The notes: generated by a model from the letters alone, not told the origin. DNA of 64,000 bases from Actinoplanes sp. NBC_00393 (GCF_036053395.1 NZ_CP107942.1:7706501-7770500), one strand, 5' to 3'; positions 24,579 to 34,347 are shown, counted from the stretch's first letter. A program made the numbers and translations.

Positions 24579-26648
24579 GTGGCGGAGGCGCAGAAGAACC
24601 CAGCAGAGCGACCGGAGTTGCGCTCGGCGGCGCCGCACCAGGGCGGGCCGCTGGGCAGTTCCGGCGCGGCGCCGCATCCGGGCGGGCCACTCGGCAGTCC
24701 CGGCGCGGCGCCGCACCAGGGCGGGCCACTCGGCAGCTCGGGCGCGGCCCCCGCACCCGACAGCTCCAGCGCTCCGTCCGGCAGCGGTGAGGCCGCGCCC
24801 GAAAAGCCCGCCGCTCCGGAGTCGACAGTCACGCCCCGCCCGGATGAGGGGTCGGCCACCGCTCAATCAGCTCCAGCCGGCCCAGAGCAGCCGGCGGACC
24901 CGGAGCAGGCCGCCAGCGGCCATGCCCAGGCAGACTCAGACTCAGACTCAGACTCAGACTCAGACCGGCCCGGCGGTCAGGCGGACTCGCGCCAGGCCGG
25001 CGGCCAGGCGGAGGCGGCCTCGGATCATGCCGGTGGCCGGGCAGAGACAGCCTCGGACCAGGCTGGCGGCTCCTCGGCGGCCCCAGATCCATCGGGCAGC
25101 ACCGCAGCAGCGGCTCCAGACCAGCCCAGCGGGCGGGGTGAGGCCGGTTCTGAGAAGGCGGCCGATTCTGTCCAGGCCGACTCCGCCTGGGCAGGCCTTG
25201 TAGCGGCGGCTGGAGCAACCGCAGCCGCTCTCGCCAAGTCGGCCGGTGCCGCCCGGTCCGGCGCGGGCACGGAGCCAGCCGACGGCAGCCGTCCCGCTTC
25301 GACCGCCGCAGCCGAGAAGAACGACACGACAGCAGGCTCGAAGGAGCCTGGAGCGGGCAGCACTGGCCCGACTGCAGCAAAGCCCGGCGAGCCGGCAGCA
25401 GCAGGATCGGGCCCAGCCGCAACAAAGCCCGGCGAGACGGCAGCAGCAGGAGCGAGCCCAGCCGCAACAAAGCCCGGCGAGACGGCAGTGGACGGCGCCA
25501 GCGCGACCGGAGTCGGGGCGAAGCCCGGCGAGACGGCAGCGGGCAGCACGGACGCGGCCGGAGGCAAGCCGGGCGAGGCGTCAGCGGGCAGCACGGACGC
25601 GGCCGGGGGAAAGCCGGGCGAGGCGTCAGCGGCCAGCACAGACGCAGCCAAGGGGAAGCCGGGCGAGGCGGCGGGCGGTTCTGGGGCTACCGCGAGTGGG
25701 GCCAAGGCCGGCGTGGCGGCGGCCGGGGTTTCGAAGGGGCGGCGCTTTCATCCGGTGGCGTCGGTGGGGCGGGCCGGGAGGGCTACGACGGCCTGGGCCA
25801 AAGGGCCGCGCGGGCGGGTGATCCTGCCTGGTCTCGTGGTGGTCGCTCTGGTCGCGCTGGCTGTCACCTCGGGCGCCTATCTGGTTCCCCGGGCGCTGGA
25901 GGCTGCTCCGGCACCGAGCGCCACGCCGACCTTCACCGGGCAGTCGGCCGCGCCGGGGGCCACCTGGGGTGAGCCGTCCGGTGCGCCGCCGTCGTTCGGG
26001 GCGCCGGTGGGGACCTTCCCGTCCGCGCCGGGCGTGAGTGGGCCGCCGACTGCGCAGCCCACTGTGACCGGTGCCCGGCCGGCGGATTCGCTGGCCTCGT
26101 GGGCGCAGCAGGTCGGCGTTCGGGTCGGTATCCCGGTGGTGGCGGTGCAGGCTTATGGCTACGCCGAGCTGGTCACCGCCAAGCAGACGCCGTCCTGTCA
26201 CCTGAGCTGGACCACGCTGGCCGCGATCGGCAAGATCGAGTCGGGGCACGGCAGTCACGAGGGTGCTGTGCTCGGGGTGGACGGAGTGGCTCAGCCGACG
26301 ATCTACGGGCTGCCGCTGGACGGGCAGGGTGGGCGGCAGCTGATCCGGGACACCGACCGCGGTGCGCTGGACAAGGATGTCACCTTTGACCGCGCGGTCG
26401 GGCCGATGCAGTTCATCCCGGCCACCTGGCAGGCGACCGCGATCGACGCGGACAACGACGGTCAGAAGAATCCGAACGACATCGACGACGCCGCCCTGAC
26501 CGCCGCAGCCTATCTCTGTCAGGGCGGGCGGGATCTGGCCAAGGCCGAGGTGTGGTGGGAGGCGGTGCTGACCTACAACGACGTCCGGCAGTACGCGCAG
26601 GACGTCTTCAACACGGCGAACGATTACGGGCTGCGCAGCCGCACCTGA
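24579..26648 (+). CDS. membrane-anchored lytic transglycosylase with repetitive linker
   Basis: A 689-residue protein. Residues 1-405 are disordered and repetitive: three 13-residue repeats (HQGGPLGSSGAAP type, residues 20-58), a DSDSDSDSDSD run encoded by five CAGACT hexamers at 24931-24960, and seven KPGE-headed units of about 15 residues (268-360). A basic patch and one helix (RVILPGLVVVALVALAV, about 413) follow. The extracytoplasmic C-terminus (500-689) is an MltB-like SLT domain with AAIGKIESGHG (catalytic Glu) and GPMQFIPATW. It should cleave peptidoglycan. The long cytosolic repeats are unusual for the family. Confidence 0.85.
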   Translation: MAEAQKNPAERPELRSAAPHQGGPLGSSGAAPHPGGPLGSPGAAPHQGGPLGSSGAAPAPDSSSAPSGSGEAAPEKPAAPESTVTPRPDEGSATAQSAPAGPEQPADPEQAASGHAQADSDSDSDSDSDRPGGQADSRQAGGQAEAASDHAGGRAETASDQAGGSSAAPDPSGSTAAAAPDQPSGRGEAGSEKAADSVQADSAWAGLVAAAGATAAALAKSAGAARSGAGTEPADGSRPASTAAAEKNDTTAGSKEPGAGSTGPTAAKPGEPAAAGSGPAATKPGETAAAGASPAATKPGETAVDGASATGVGAKPGETAAGSTDAAGGKPGEASAGSTDAAGGKPGEASAASTDAAKGKPGEAAGGSGATASGAKAGVAAAGVSKGRRFHPVASVGRAGRATTAWAKGPRGRVILPGLVVVALVALAVTSGAYLVPRALEAAPAPSATPTFTGQSAAPGATWGEPSGAPPSFGAPVGTFPSAPGVSGPPTAQPTVTGARPADSLASWAQQVGVRVGIPVVAVQAYGYAELVTAKQTPSCHLSWTTLAAIGKIESGHGSHEGAVLGVDGVAQPTIYGLPLDGQGGRQLIRDTDRGALDKDVTFDRAVGPMQFIPATWQATAIDADNDGQKNPNDIDDAALTAAAYLCQGGRDLAKAEVWWEAVLTYNDVRQYAQDVFNTANDYGLRSRT

Positions 26649-26734
26649 CGGACACCGCGACGCAGGGTGACCAAGCCCGTACTTTTGCGTGGTCAACCCT
26701 TCCCTGAAGGTCCGGTAAACGGCACGATGTACGG

Positions 26735-27754
26735 GTGAGGGTGCGTGAATGGGATCCCCGCTCCGCGTCCGCGGCCGAGATCCAGTCGCTCGTGGAGATG
26801 GTCAACGCGGTCATGGCCGCCGATCTCCCCGATGATCCACCCTGGCGGGACGTGCAGGTTCGGGACTATCTGGCCGAGACCATGCCGGGCGAGCGGCGGA
26901 TCACCTGGATCGCTGAGGACGACCGCCTTCCCGAGGGCGAGGGCCAGATCTTCGCCCACGTCAACATTCTGCTGCTCGGTGACATCGGTGTGCTGGAGAT
27001 CGTGGTCCGGCCGGAGCTGCGCCGCCGCGGGCTGGGCCGGCAACTGGTCGGTGTTGCCGCCCGCCGGGCGTACCTGGAGGGGTTCTCCTCGATCGGGGTG
27101 GAGGCGATCGGCGGCACCTCGGCGATCCCGTTCTACGAGGCTCTCGGCTTCGAGCGGGAGTACGTGGAGACCCGTTCCGTGCTGAACCTGGACGCGGTGG
27201 ACTGGCTGGCCCTCGGCTCGATGGCGAACGGGATCAGTTCCGGTTACCGGATCGAGTATCACCCCGGTGGCCCGCCGGACTGGCTTCTGGAAGCATATGC
27301 GCAGGCCAAGGCCGAGGCTCAGCACGACGACGACGATCTCGACCTGGCACCCCGCTCGTCCGATCCGCAGCGTCTGCGCGACTCGCTGAACACCTTGCAC
27401 AAGCGAGGTCTCAAGCCGTACATCGTGTTGGCCATGCACGAGGCCACGGGCAGCGTGGCCGGCCTGACCGAGGTGGTGGTCCCGGCGCAGCATCCGGAAC
27501 GCGCCGACCAGTACGACACGATCGTGGTGCGGGAGCACCGCGGCTACGGCATCGACCGGGCGATCAAGGCCCGGATGCTGTTCGAGTTGCGCGCCGCCGA
27601 GCCGGGGCTGCGGCAGGTGCAGACGTGGAACGCACAGCACAACGAGTCGATGCTGAAGGTGAACGCCGAGCTCGGCTATCAGTCCGATCGCGACTGGTTC
27701 GAGTACATCGCCGACGTCTCGCAGCTGGTCCAGAGCCTGGAGCCGACCCAGTAA
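26735..27754 (+). CDS. tandem GNAT-family acetyltransferase
   Basis: A 339-residue protein with two GNAT-like halves. The first has VLEIVVRPELRRRGLGRQLVGVAARRA, containing the acetyl-CoA motif RxxGxG/A, near residues 88-112. The second half retains the fold (VVREHRGYGIDRAIKARML, then NAQHNESMLKVNAELGY) with a weaker pyrophosphate loop. The arrangement resembles mycothiol synthase MshD, but the second domain is not clearly of that type, so the acceptor is unknown. GTG start. A hairpin terminator follows. Confidence 0.85.
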   Translation: MRVREWDPRSASAAEIQSLVEMVNAVMAADLPDDPPWRDVQVRDYLAETMPGERRITWIAEDDRLPEGEGQIFAHVNILLLGDIGVLEIVVRPELRRRGLGRQLVGVAARRAYLEGFSSIGVEAIGGTSAIPFYEALGFEREYVETRSVLNLDAVDWLALGSMANGISSGYRIEYHPGGPPDWLLEAYAQAKAEAQHDDDDLDLAPRSSDPQRLRDSLNTLHKRGLKPYIVLAMHEATGSVAGLTEVVVPAQHPERADQYDTIVVREHRGYGIDRAIKARMLFELRAAEPGLRQVQTWNAQHNESMLKVNAELGYQSDRDWFEYIADVSQLVQSLEPTQ

Positions 27755-27770
27755 AGAGCACCACGTGCAT

Positions 27771-27806
27771 CAGCCCGGCGGCCGCGTTGCGGCCGGGACC
27801 GGGCTG
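27771..27806 (+). terminator. terminator after the GNAT gene
   Basis: CAGCCCGG-CGGCCGC, loop GTT, GCGGCCG-GGA-CCGGGCTG: a 15-bp stem with a 3-nt bulge, 17 bp past the stop. It also lies at the downstream end of the convergent hem operon and may serve both. Confidence 0.75.
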
Positions 27807-27863
27807 GGTGCTCGCGTGGACTCTCGGGACGGTGTCGATTCGGCGGAACGGCCTAGGCCGTAC

Positions 27864-28853
27864 TCAATAGCGGTTTCGCAAGATCTGGGCCACCTCGGTG
27901 GCCCAATAGGTGAGGGTGATCTGCGCGCCCGCGCGCTTGATCGAGGTGAGCGATTCGAGGATGACGCGTTCGCGGTCGATCCAGCCGTTCGCCGCGGCGG
28001 CCTCGACCATCGCGTATTCGCCGGAGACCTGGTAGGCCGCGACCGGGACGGTGACCCGCTCGCGGATCGCGACGATCACGTCGAGGTACGGCAGCGCCGG
28101 CTTGACCATGACGATGTCCGCGCCCTCGGCCACGTCGAGGTCGACCTCGCGCAGCGCTTCCCGCAGGTTGGGCGGGTCCTGCTGATACTGCCGCCGGTCG
28201 CCCTGCAGGGTCGACTCGACCGCCTCGCGGAACGGCCCGTAGAAGGCGCCCGCGTACTTCGCCGAGTACGCCAGGATCGACACGTCCTGGTAGCCGCGCG
28301 CGTCGAGCGCCTTGCGGATCACGCCGATCTGGCCGTCCATCATCCCGGACGGGCCGACCATGTGGGCGCCGGCGGCGGCCTGGGCGACCGCCATCTCGGC
28401 GTAGATGTCCAGCGTGGCGTCGTTGTCGACGGATCCGTCGGCGGCCAGCACACCGCAGTGCCCGTGCGAGGTGAACTCGTCCAGGCAGAGGTCGCTCATG
28501 ATCACGGTGGCGTCGCCGACCTCGGACCGCAGGTCGCGGATGCCGACGTTGAGGATGCCGTCGGGGTCGAGGCCGGCCGAGCCGGTCTCGTCCTTGTTGC
28601 CGTTCTCCGGCACGCCGAAGAGCATCAGACCGCCGACGCCCGCGCTGACCGCCTCGTTCGCGGCCTTGCGCAGCGACTCCCGGCTGTGTTGGACGACGCC
28701 GGGCAGTGAGCTGATCGGTTTCGGCTCGGTCAGGCCCTCTTTCAGGAAGAGCGGCAGGACCAGCTCGGACGGGGCGAGGCGGGTCTCCTCGACCAGCCGG
28801 CGGATCGCCGGGGTGCGCCGCAGCCGGCGCGGACGGATGTCGGGGAAGGACAT
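27864..28853 (-). CDS. hemB: porphobilinogen synthase
   Basis: A 329-residue enzyme condensing two 5-aminolaevulinates to porphobilinogen. The Schiff-base lysines are in [15 protein letters not shown] and [12 protein letters not shown]. The metal-site segment is [15 protein letters not shown]: one Cys of the zinc triad is replaced by Asp, a mixed pattern between Zn and Mg/K types. It is the last gene of rex-hemA-hemC-cobA/hemD-hemB, separated from the preceding gene by a 56-bp gap with a hairpin and its own GAAAGGA ribosome-binding site. Confidence 0.96.
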   Translation of the reverse strand: MSFPDIRPRRLRRTPAIRRLVEETRLAPSELVLPLFLKEGLTEPKPISSLPGVVQHSRESLRKAANEAVSAGVGGLMLFGVPENGNKDETGSAGLDPDGILNVGIRDLRSEVGDATVIMSDLCLDEFTSHGHCGVLAADGSVDNDATLDIYAEMAVAQAAAGAHMVGPSGMMDGQIGVIRKALDARGYQDVSILAYSAKYAGAFYGPFREAVESTLQGDRRQYQQDPPNLREALREVDLDVAEGADIVMVKPALPYLDVIVAIRERVTVPVAAYQVSGEYAMVEAAAANGWIDRERVILESLTSIKRAGAQITLTYWATEVAQILRNRY

Positions 28854-28872
28854 CGGCGCTCCTACGAAAGGA

Positions 28873-28903
28873 GAAACGCGCCGGCTGTTCGCCGGCGCGT
28901 TTC
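28873..28903 (-). terminator. hairpin between cobA/hemD and hemB
   Basis: GAAACGCGCCGGC (28873-28885) is inverted exactly at 28891-28903 with a 5-nt loop. It lies just after the cobA/hemD stop and could partly terminate or stabilise the upstream message before hemB. Confidence 0.7.
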
Positions 28904-28909
28904 GGGAGA

Positions 28910-30496
28910 TCAGCGGAATCGGAGAGCGGTCGGACCCTGCACCTTGGAACCGCGGCGCTGCTTGGCGGGCATCGCCGCCAGCTTCTCGCGCAGCTCGAGC
29001 GCGTACTCGGCGAGCGCCTCGACCAGGTCCGGCACCGACGCCGTCTGCGGCTGGGTGTCCACCCGCAGACCGAACTCGACCGCGGTCTCGGCCGTCTTCG
29101 GGCCGATCACGGCGACCACGGTACGGGCGTGCGGCTTGCCGGCGATGCCGACCAGGTTCCGCACCGTCGAGGACGAGGTGAAGAGCACCGCGTCGAAGCC
29201 GCCGGACTTGATCGCGTCGCGGATCTCGGCGGGCGGCGGAGCGGCCCGCACCGTCCGGTACGCGGTGACGTCGTCGACCTCCCAGCCACGCTCGATGAGC
29301 CCGGCTGCCAGCGTCTCGGTCGCGATGTCGGCGCGCGGCAGCAGCACCCGGCCGACCGGGTCGAGGATCTCGTCGTGCGGCGAGAACTCGGCCAGCAGAC
29401 CGTCGCTGGACTGCTCGCCGGACGGGATCAGCTCGGGCTGGATGCCGAACGCGCGAACCGCCTCGGCGGTCGCCTCACCGATGCAGGCGATCTTCACGCC
29501 GCCGAAGTGGCGGGCGTCGAGGCCGTGCTCGCCGAACTTCTCCCAGACCGCGCGGACCGCGTTCACCGAGGTGAAGATCACCCAGGCGTACCGGCCGTCG
29601 ACCAGGCCCTTGACCGCGCGTTCCATCTGGGCCGGGGTGCGGGGCGGCTCGACCGCGATGGTCGGCACCTCGCACGGGATGGCGCCGTAGGCACGCAGCC
29701 GGGCGCTCATCGCGCCGGCCTGCTCCTTGGTACGCGGAACGAGCACCTTCCAGCCGTACAGCGGGCGGTTCTCCCACCAGCTCAGGGTGTCGCGTTCGGC
29801 GACGTCCGAGCCGACGGTGAGGACGACCCGGCCGGTGAAGCCGAGCGCCGCCGCGACGAAGCTGTCCACCGTCGAGGTGGTGGTGTACTGCGTCTCCCCG
29901 GTGCCGTCGCCGGTCACGCCGACCGGCACGCCCGGCTCGACACCGGCGGCCAGCAGGCCGTCCCGGACGGCGGCGAGGTCACCGGCGTCCACGGCGACCG
30001 CGAACGAGCCCTTCTGGGCGGCCGCGGCGAGCGCGTCGAAGTCCAGGGTGGTGATGTCGTCGACGTCGGCGGCGATCCGTACGCCCGGCAGCGGCACCCC
30101 GGCGTACGCAGCGACGCCCTCGGCCTGCCCGATGCCCGGGATCACCTCGAAGTGCACCGCGGTACGCGCGACCGCCTGCACCTCCTTGACCACCGAGTCG
30201 TGGCCGAACGGGTCACCGGCGACCAGGTGCACGGCGGAGAGGCCGGACTTGGCGGCGGAGAGCAGCACCTTGGCGACGTCGCCGGGCGCACCCTCGGCCG
30301 GGCTGAACTGCGCGTCCTCCTTGGCGCCGGAGCGGATCGCGCTGAGCAGCGTCTCGGGCACGCCACGGTCGTAGACCACCTGGTCGGCATCGGTCAACGC
30401 CGCATACGCGCGGCGGGTCAGCAGCTCCGGGTCGCCGGGTCCGGCGCCGATGAACGCGATGCGTCCGGCTGGCTTACGGGCGGTGCGGGTGGTCAT
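28910..30496 (-). CDS. hemD: uroporphyrinogen-III methyltransferase/synthase fusion
   Basis: A 528-residue bifunctional protein. Residues 10-250 are the SAM uroporphyrinogen-III C-methyltransferase (CobA/SUMT) domain: [20 protein letters not shown] and VVYDRGVPE. Residues 265-510 are the HemD synthase domain ([41 protein letters not shown]). It closes hydroxymethylbilane to uroporphyrinogen III and methylates it towards sirohaem/B12, as in other actinobacterial cobA-hemD fusions. The start overlaps hemC by 4 bp. Confidence 0.95.
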   Translation of the reverse strand: MTTRTARKPAGRIAFIGAGPGDPELLTRRAYAALTDADQVVYDRGVPETLLSAIRSGAKEDAQFSPAEGAPGDVAKVLLSAAKSGLSAVHLVAGDPFGHDSVVKEVQAVARTAVHFEVIPGIGQAEGVAAYAGVPLPGVRIAADVDDITTLDFDALAAAAQKGSFAVAVDAGDLAAVRDGLLAAGVEPGVPVGVTGDGTGETQYTTTSTVDSFVAAALGFTGRVVLTVGSDVAERDTLSWWENRPLYGWKVLVPRTKEQAGAMSARLRAYGAIPCEVPTIAVEPPRTPAQMERAVKGLVDGRYAWVIFTSVNAVRAVWEKFGEHGLDARHFGGVKIACIGEATAEAVRAFGIQPELIPSGEQSSDGLLAEFSPHDEILDPVGRVLLPRADIATETLAAGLIERGWEVDDVTAYRTVRAAPPPAEIRDAIKSGGFDAVLFTSSSTVRNLVGIAGKPHARTVVAVIGPKTAETAVEFGLRVDTQPQTASVPDLVEALAEYALELREKLAAMPAKQRRGSKVQGPTALRFR

Positions 30497-31422
30497 TCTG
30501 TGCTCCCCATCAGGGTATCGGCTCCGGCGTCGAGGAGATCGATGGCAAGTGCCTTGCCGATCTCCGCCGCGCCGGCGGGCGTTCCGGTGCGCGACAGTCG
30601 GATGGCTCGGACCCCATCCGGGCTGATCACCGCACCGCGCAGGTAGATCTCGTCACCGTTCTCGCCCTCGGCGAGCTCGGCATGTGCCGCGACCGGGGCG
30701 GAGCACCCGGCCTCGAGCGTGGCAAGCATCGACCGCTCCGCCATGACGACGGCGCGGGTCGGTGCGTGGTCGACTGCGGCCAGCAGTCCGACCACGTCAC
30801 TGTCGTCGTTCCGGCACTCCACCGCCAGCGCCCCCTGGGCCGGGGCGGGCAGCATGAGCATCGGGTCGAGCGTCTCGGTGATCTCGGCCGACCGGCCGAG
30901 ACGTGCCACACCGGCCCGGGCGAGAACGACGGCATCGAGGTCGGCCTCGGGTCCGAGTACCCGGGCGATGCGCGAGTCCACGTTCCCTCGGATCGGCGTG
31001 ACCTGCAACTCTAGGCCCAAAGCACGCAGTTGCGCGATACGGCGCACCGCACCGGTGCCGATGACCGAGCCCGGCGGGAGCTCCGCCAGGGTCAGGCCGT
31101 CGCGGGCGATCAGGGCGTCCCGCGGGTCCTCGCGGGGCGGGACGGCCGCGATGTGCAGCCGTGCGTGGTCGGCCGTGGGCAGGTCTTTGTACGAGTGCAC
31201 GGCGAAATCGATCTCACCGGCGATCAGAGCGTCGCGCAGCGCGGAGACGAAGACCCCCACGCCGAGCTGCTGGACCGGCGCCGAGGAGCGGTCGCCGGCC
31301 GTGACGATCCGGACCAGCTCCACCGGGCGGCCGGTGACGGCGGTCAGCTCGTCGGCGACCATCTGCGACTGGGTCATCGCCAGGGCGCTGCCCCGGGTAC
31401 CGAGCCGAAGCGGCTTGCTCAC
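30493..31422 (-). CDS. hemC: hydroxymethylbilane synthase
   Basis: A 309-residue porphobilinogen deaminase. LRLGTRGSALAMTQSQMVAD is the conserved N-terminus, AVHSYKDLPT holds substrate-binding residues, and the Cys of LEAGCSAPVAAH carries the dipyrromethane cofactor. It polymerises four porphobilinogens to hydroxymethylbilane. It overlaps hemA and cobA/hemD by 4 bp each, so the three are translationally coupled. Confidence 0.96.
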   Translation of the reverse strand: MSKPLRLGTRGSALAMTQSQMVADELTAVTGRPVELVRIVTAGDRSSAPVQQLGVGVFVSALRDALIAGEIDFAVHSYKDLPTADHARLHIAAVPPREDPRDALIARDGLTLAELPPGSVIGTGAVRRIAQLRALGLELQVTPIRGNVDSRIARVLGPEADLDAVVLARAGVARLGRSAEITETLDPMLMLPAPAQGALAVECRNDDSDVVGLLAAVDHAPTRAVVMAERSMLATLEAGCSAPVAAHAELAEGENGDEIYLRGAVISPDGVRAIRLSRTGTPAGAAEIGKALAIDLLDAGADTLMGSTE

Positions 31423-32726
31423 GCCTTTCCTCCGATCTCGGGCACGGCATTGGCCTGGGTGGCAAGGGGCACGTCCAGGTCGAACAGCTCGCGGAGCAGG
31501 GCCGCGTACTGGTCCCCGCCGGGCTCGGCGGCAAGCTGCCGGACCCGCACGGTCGGCGAGTGCAGCAGCTGCTGGACGACCCGGTGCAGGGTACGGGAAA
31601 CGTCGGCCCGCTGCTCCTCGGTGAATTCCGGACGACGGGACACCAACTTGCGCATCTCCGCCGAGACGACCTCTTCAGCGCGGGTCCGCAGCGCCGCAAC
31701 TGTGGGCGCGATCTCCGCCCCGCGCAGCCAGCCGAGGAAGTTGTCCACCTCGCCGGCGACGATCTGCTCGACCGCCGCGGTCTCCGCCGCTGCCGGGTGG
31801 GTCCGGCGGCTGGCGGCAAGGCTGTCGATGTCGACGACAACCAGGCCGGGCAGATCGGTGGCGTCCGGCGCCACGTCCCGCGGAACGGCCAGGTCGAGGA
31901 CGATCAGCTGGTCCTTTTTCGCGGACAGCGCCGTGGAGAGGCGGTCGCGGGTCAGCACCGGCTCGGTGGAGGCGGTCGCGCTGACCACGATGTCCACCTC
32001 GCCGAGCACCCGTTCCAGGTCCTCGAACGGCACGGCGACCGCGCCGTACGCCTCGGCCAGCCGGTCGGCCCGCTCGGCGCTGCGGTTGGTGATCCGCAGC
32101 GGTCCCACCCCGGTACGGGTGAGCGTGGCCACCGACAGCGCACCCATCGCCCCCGCGCCGATCACCAGCGCGGAACGTCCTTCCAGGTCACCACCGAGAT
32201 GGTCGGCGGCCACGTCGAGGGCGGCGGTCACCACGCTCTGCCCGGCCCGGTCGATGCCGGTCTCGGCGTGCGCCCGCTTGCCGACCCGCAGCGCCTGCTG
32301 CATCAGCTCGTGCAGCAGCCGTCCGGCGGAGTCGACCTCGGTCGCCGCGTGGTACGAGTCGCGCAGCTGCCCCAGGATCTGGGCCTCACCGACGACCATC
32401 GAGTCGAGCCCGGACGAGACCCGGAACGAATGCCGGACCGCGGCCTCGCCGTAGTGCACGTACAGGTGGCCGGCGAGCTCGGTGGCCGGGATGCCGGAGT
32501 GCTCGGACAGCACGTTGCAGATGTCACCGAGGCCGCCGTGGAAGCCGCTGACCGCCGCGTACACCTCGACCCGGTTGCAGGTGGAGACGACGACCGCCTC
32601 ACCCACGTACGGCTGGGCGACCAGCTTCTGCAACAGGTCCGGAACGTCCGACTCGGGGATGGCGAGCCGTTCCAGGACGGCGACGTCAGCGGTGCGGTAC
32701 GAGGCACCGATGCTGAGCAGGTTCAC
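31419..32726 (-). CDS. hemA: glutamyl-tRNA reductase
   Basis: A 435-residue enzyme catalysing the first committed step of C5-pathway tetrapyrrole synthesis. The catalytic Cys is in VVSTCNRVEVYA near residue 50, the NADPH Rossmann loop is VIGAGAMGALSVATL, and a C-terminal dimerisation helix bundle follows. It is coupled by 4-bp overlaps to rex upstream and hemC downstream, so the redox repressor Rex controls entry into haem synthesis. Confidence 0.96.
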   Translation of the reverse strand: MNLLSIGASYRTADVAVLERLAIPESDVPDLLQKLVAQPYVGEAVVVSTCNRVEVYAAVSGFHGGLGDICNVLSEHSGIPATELAGHLYVHYGEAAVRHSFRVSSGLDSMVVGEAQILGQLRDSYHAATEVDSAGRLLHELMQQALRVGKRAHAETGIDRAGQSVVTAALDVAADHLGGDLEGRSALVIGAGAMGALSVATLTRTGVGPLRITNRSAERADRLAEAYGAVAVPFEDLERVLGEVDIVVSATASTEPVLTRDRLSTALSAKKDQLIVLDLAVPRDVAPDATDLPGLVVVDIDSLAASRRTHPAAAETAAVEQIVAGEVDNFLGWLRGAEIAPTVAALRTRAEEVVSAEMRKLVSRRPEFTEEQRADVSRTLHRVVQQLLHSPTVRVRQLAAEPGGDQYAALLRELFDLDVPLATQANAVPEIGGKA

Positions 32727-33463
32727 GAGCCGACCGCCTCCTGGTTGTCCGCCGCGGCGGCCCGGCCACCCGGAAGCGCGGTCAAGGACGCCTTGCGGTG
32801 TTCATGGAACGAAAGGATCTGGAGCTCGATGGCGAGATCCACCTTTCGCACGTCGACGTTCGGCGGCACCGAAAGGACTCCGGGCGCGAAGTTCAGAATG
32901 CTGGTCACACCGGCGGCGACCAGGGCGTCGGCGACCATCTGCGCGGTACCCGGCGGGGTCGCTATCACACCGATCGCGATCGACTCCTCGGCCGCGATCC
33001 GGTCCAGCTCGTCGATGTGCTGCACGGTCAGCCCGTTGATCCGCTCGCCGACCTTCTTCGGGTCGGCGTCGAAGAGCGCGACGACCCGGAAGCCACGGCT
33101 GGCGAATCCGGCGTACCCGGCCAGGGCGTGCCCGAGGTTGCCGACGCCGACCAGGCAGACCGCCCGGTTCTTGTCCAGGCCGAGGATGTACTCGATCTGG
33201 TCGACCAGAAGGGTGACGTCGTAACCGACACCACGGGTCCCGTACGACCCCAGATGCGAGAGGTCCTTGCGAAGTTTGGCGGAATTCACCCCCGCGGCGG
33301 CCGCGAGCCCCTCGCTGGAGACCGTCTCGGCGCCGGTCTCGGCGAGGTGATGGAGGGCGCGCAGGTACTCGGGCAGTCGCGCGATGGTCGCCTCCGGTAG
33401 ATCCGGGAAGGCCGGGACGCCACCGGCTTCGCCGGGCGTGCTTCCGTGACGCTGCTGACTCAT
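32723..33463 (-). CDS. rex: redox-sensing repressor Rex
   Basis: A 246-residue NADH/NAD+-sensing repressor. The N-terminal winged helix contains VNSAKLRKDLSHLGSYGTRG, the Rex DNA-binding signature, and the C-terminal Rossmann domain has VCLVGVGNLGHALAGY. NADH binding releases it from ROP sites, inducing respiratory and haem genes at low oxygen. ATG 33463 (MSQQRHGS) is taken because sequence upstream is not family-like. A good ROP site lies 114 bp upstream, so the rex-hem operon should be autoregulated as in Streptomyces. Confidence 0.96.
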   Translation of the reverse strand: MSQQRHGSTPGEAGGVPAFPDLPEATIARLPEYLRALHHLAETGAETVSSEGLAAAAGVNSAKLRKDLSHLGSYGTRGVGYDVTLLVDQIEYILGLDKNRAVCLVGVGNLGHALAGYAGFASRGFRVVALFDADPKKVGERINGLTVQHIDELDRIAAEESIAIGVIATPPGTAQMVADALVAAGVTSILNFAPGVLSVPPNVDVRKVDLAIELQILSFHEHRKASLTALPGGRAAAADNQEAVGS

Positions 33464-33576
33464 CTGACTCCGTGCCGACGAGGCGGACCTGCGGTGAGCC
33501 CTGTCTGTGCGATACCGGTGGAACCCTCGTGGAGAGGTTGTGGTAGCGGGGCTCGTCGGAGTCACAGAGTAGGCGC

Positions 33577-33594
33577 TTGTGAAGGCGTGCACAA
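33577..33594. promoter_or_regulatory. Rex operator (ROP site)
   Basis: TTGTGAAGGCGTGCACAA matches the Streptomyces ROP consensus TTGTGAACGCGTTCACAA at 16 of 18 positions and lies in the rex promoter region. Confidence 0.8.
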
Positions 33595-33598
33595 ATCG

Positions 33599-33628
33599 CG
33601 ATCTTGTCGGGACAATTGGACAAGATCG
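33599..33628. promoter_or_regulatory. second palindrome in the rex promoter
   Basis: CGATCTTGTC (33599-33608) is exactly inverted at 33619-33628 with a 10-bp spacer that itself contains GGGACAATTG. It starts 5 bp beyond the ROP site and may bind a second regulator or a second Rex dimer. Confidence 0.6.
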
Positions 33629-33694
33629 ACCCGCTGTGTTAGCCGGGCCGACCTGTCGAGTATTACTTGTCCGACCCCACCAGGGCCACTTGAC

Positions 33695-34336
33695 TCAGAG
33701 TGACATGGCCATCTTTACCGCGTCCACGAGCGTGTCGGCCACCGGACGGCCGGATTCCCGCAGTCGGGTCGGGTGGGTGAACCCGCCGGTGTAGAGGACC
33801 GCTTTGCCGCCGACCGACTCGGCCGCGTCGGCGTCGTCGAGCGAGTCGCCGATCATCACCACGTCACGACCGGCCACGCCGAGCCCGTCCAGGTGGGCGG
33901 CGAGGTGGGCGGCCTTGAACCCGCCGCCGAGCTCGGCCCGCAGTCCGTCGATCCGGGTGAACATGCCGGTCAGCCCGAAGGACTCGACGGCCGGGACCAG
34001 CTCGCTGTGGAACCACATGGACAGCAGCGACTGGCTGCCCGGCCAGGCCTTGATCGCGGCCTGCGCGTCGGCGGCCAGCGCGATGTCGGTCAGCCCGACC
34101 CGGTACGCGTCGTGGAAGATCCGGTCCAGCCGGCCGAACTCCTCGTCGTCGACGGCGCGCCCGAGCATCTCGGCGTAGAACTCGGCGACCGGGCGCCGGA
34201 ACGCCAGCCGATGCTCGTCGGAGCCGACGTCGCGGCCGCCGACCGAGGCGAAGGCCGTGTTGGTCGACGAGACCACCAGGTGCAGATCGTCGAGAAGGGT
34301 TCCGTTCCAGTCCCAGACCAGGTGCTTTGCTGTCAC
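33695..34336 (-). CDS. HAD-superfamily phosphatase
   Basis: A 213-residue HAD hydrolase. Motif I is VWDWNGTLLDD: the nucleophile Asp is present, while the second acidic residue of DxD is Asn, a variant often seen in actinobacterial members. The motif IV loop is VVMIGDSLDDADAAESVG. The probable substrate is a small phosphate ester. GTG start with TAGTTT 8 nt upstream. It is the last of three co-directional genes with the glutaredoxin-like and AMP-ligase genes. Confidence 0.85.
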   Translation of the reverse strand: MTAKHLVWDWNGTLLDDLHLVVSSTNTAFASVGGRDVGSDEHRLAFRRPVAEFYAEMLGRAVDDEEFGRLDRIFHDAYRVGLTDIALAADAQAAIKAWPGSQSLLSMWFHSELVPAVESFGLTGMFTRIDGLRAELGGGFKAAHLAAHLDGLGVAGRDVVMIGDSLDDADAAESVGGKAVLYTGGFTHPTRLRESGRPVADTLVDAVKMAMSL

Positions 34337-34347
34337 GGGGAGCCAAA

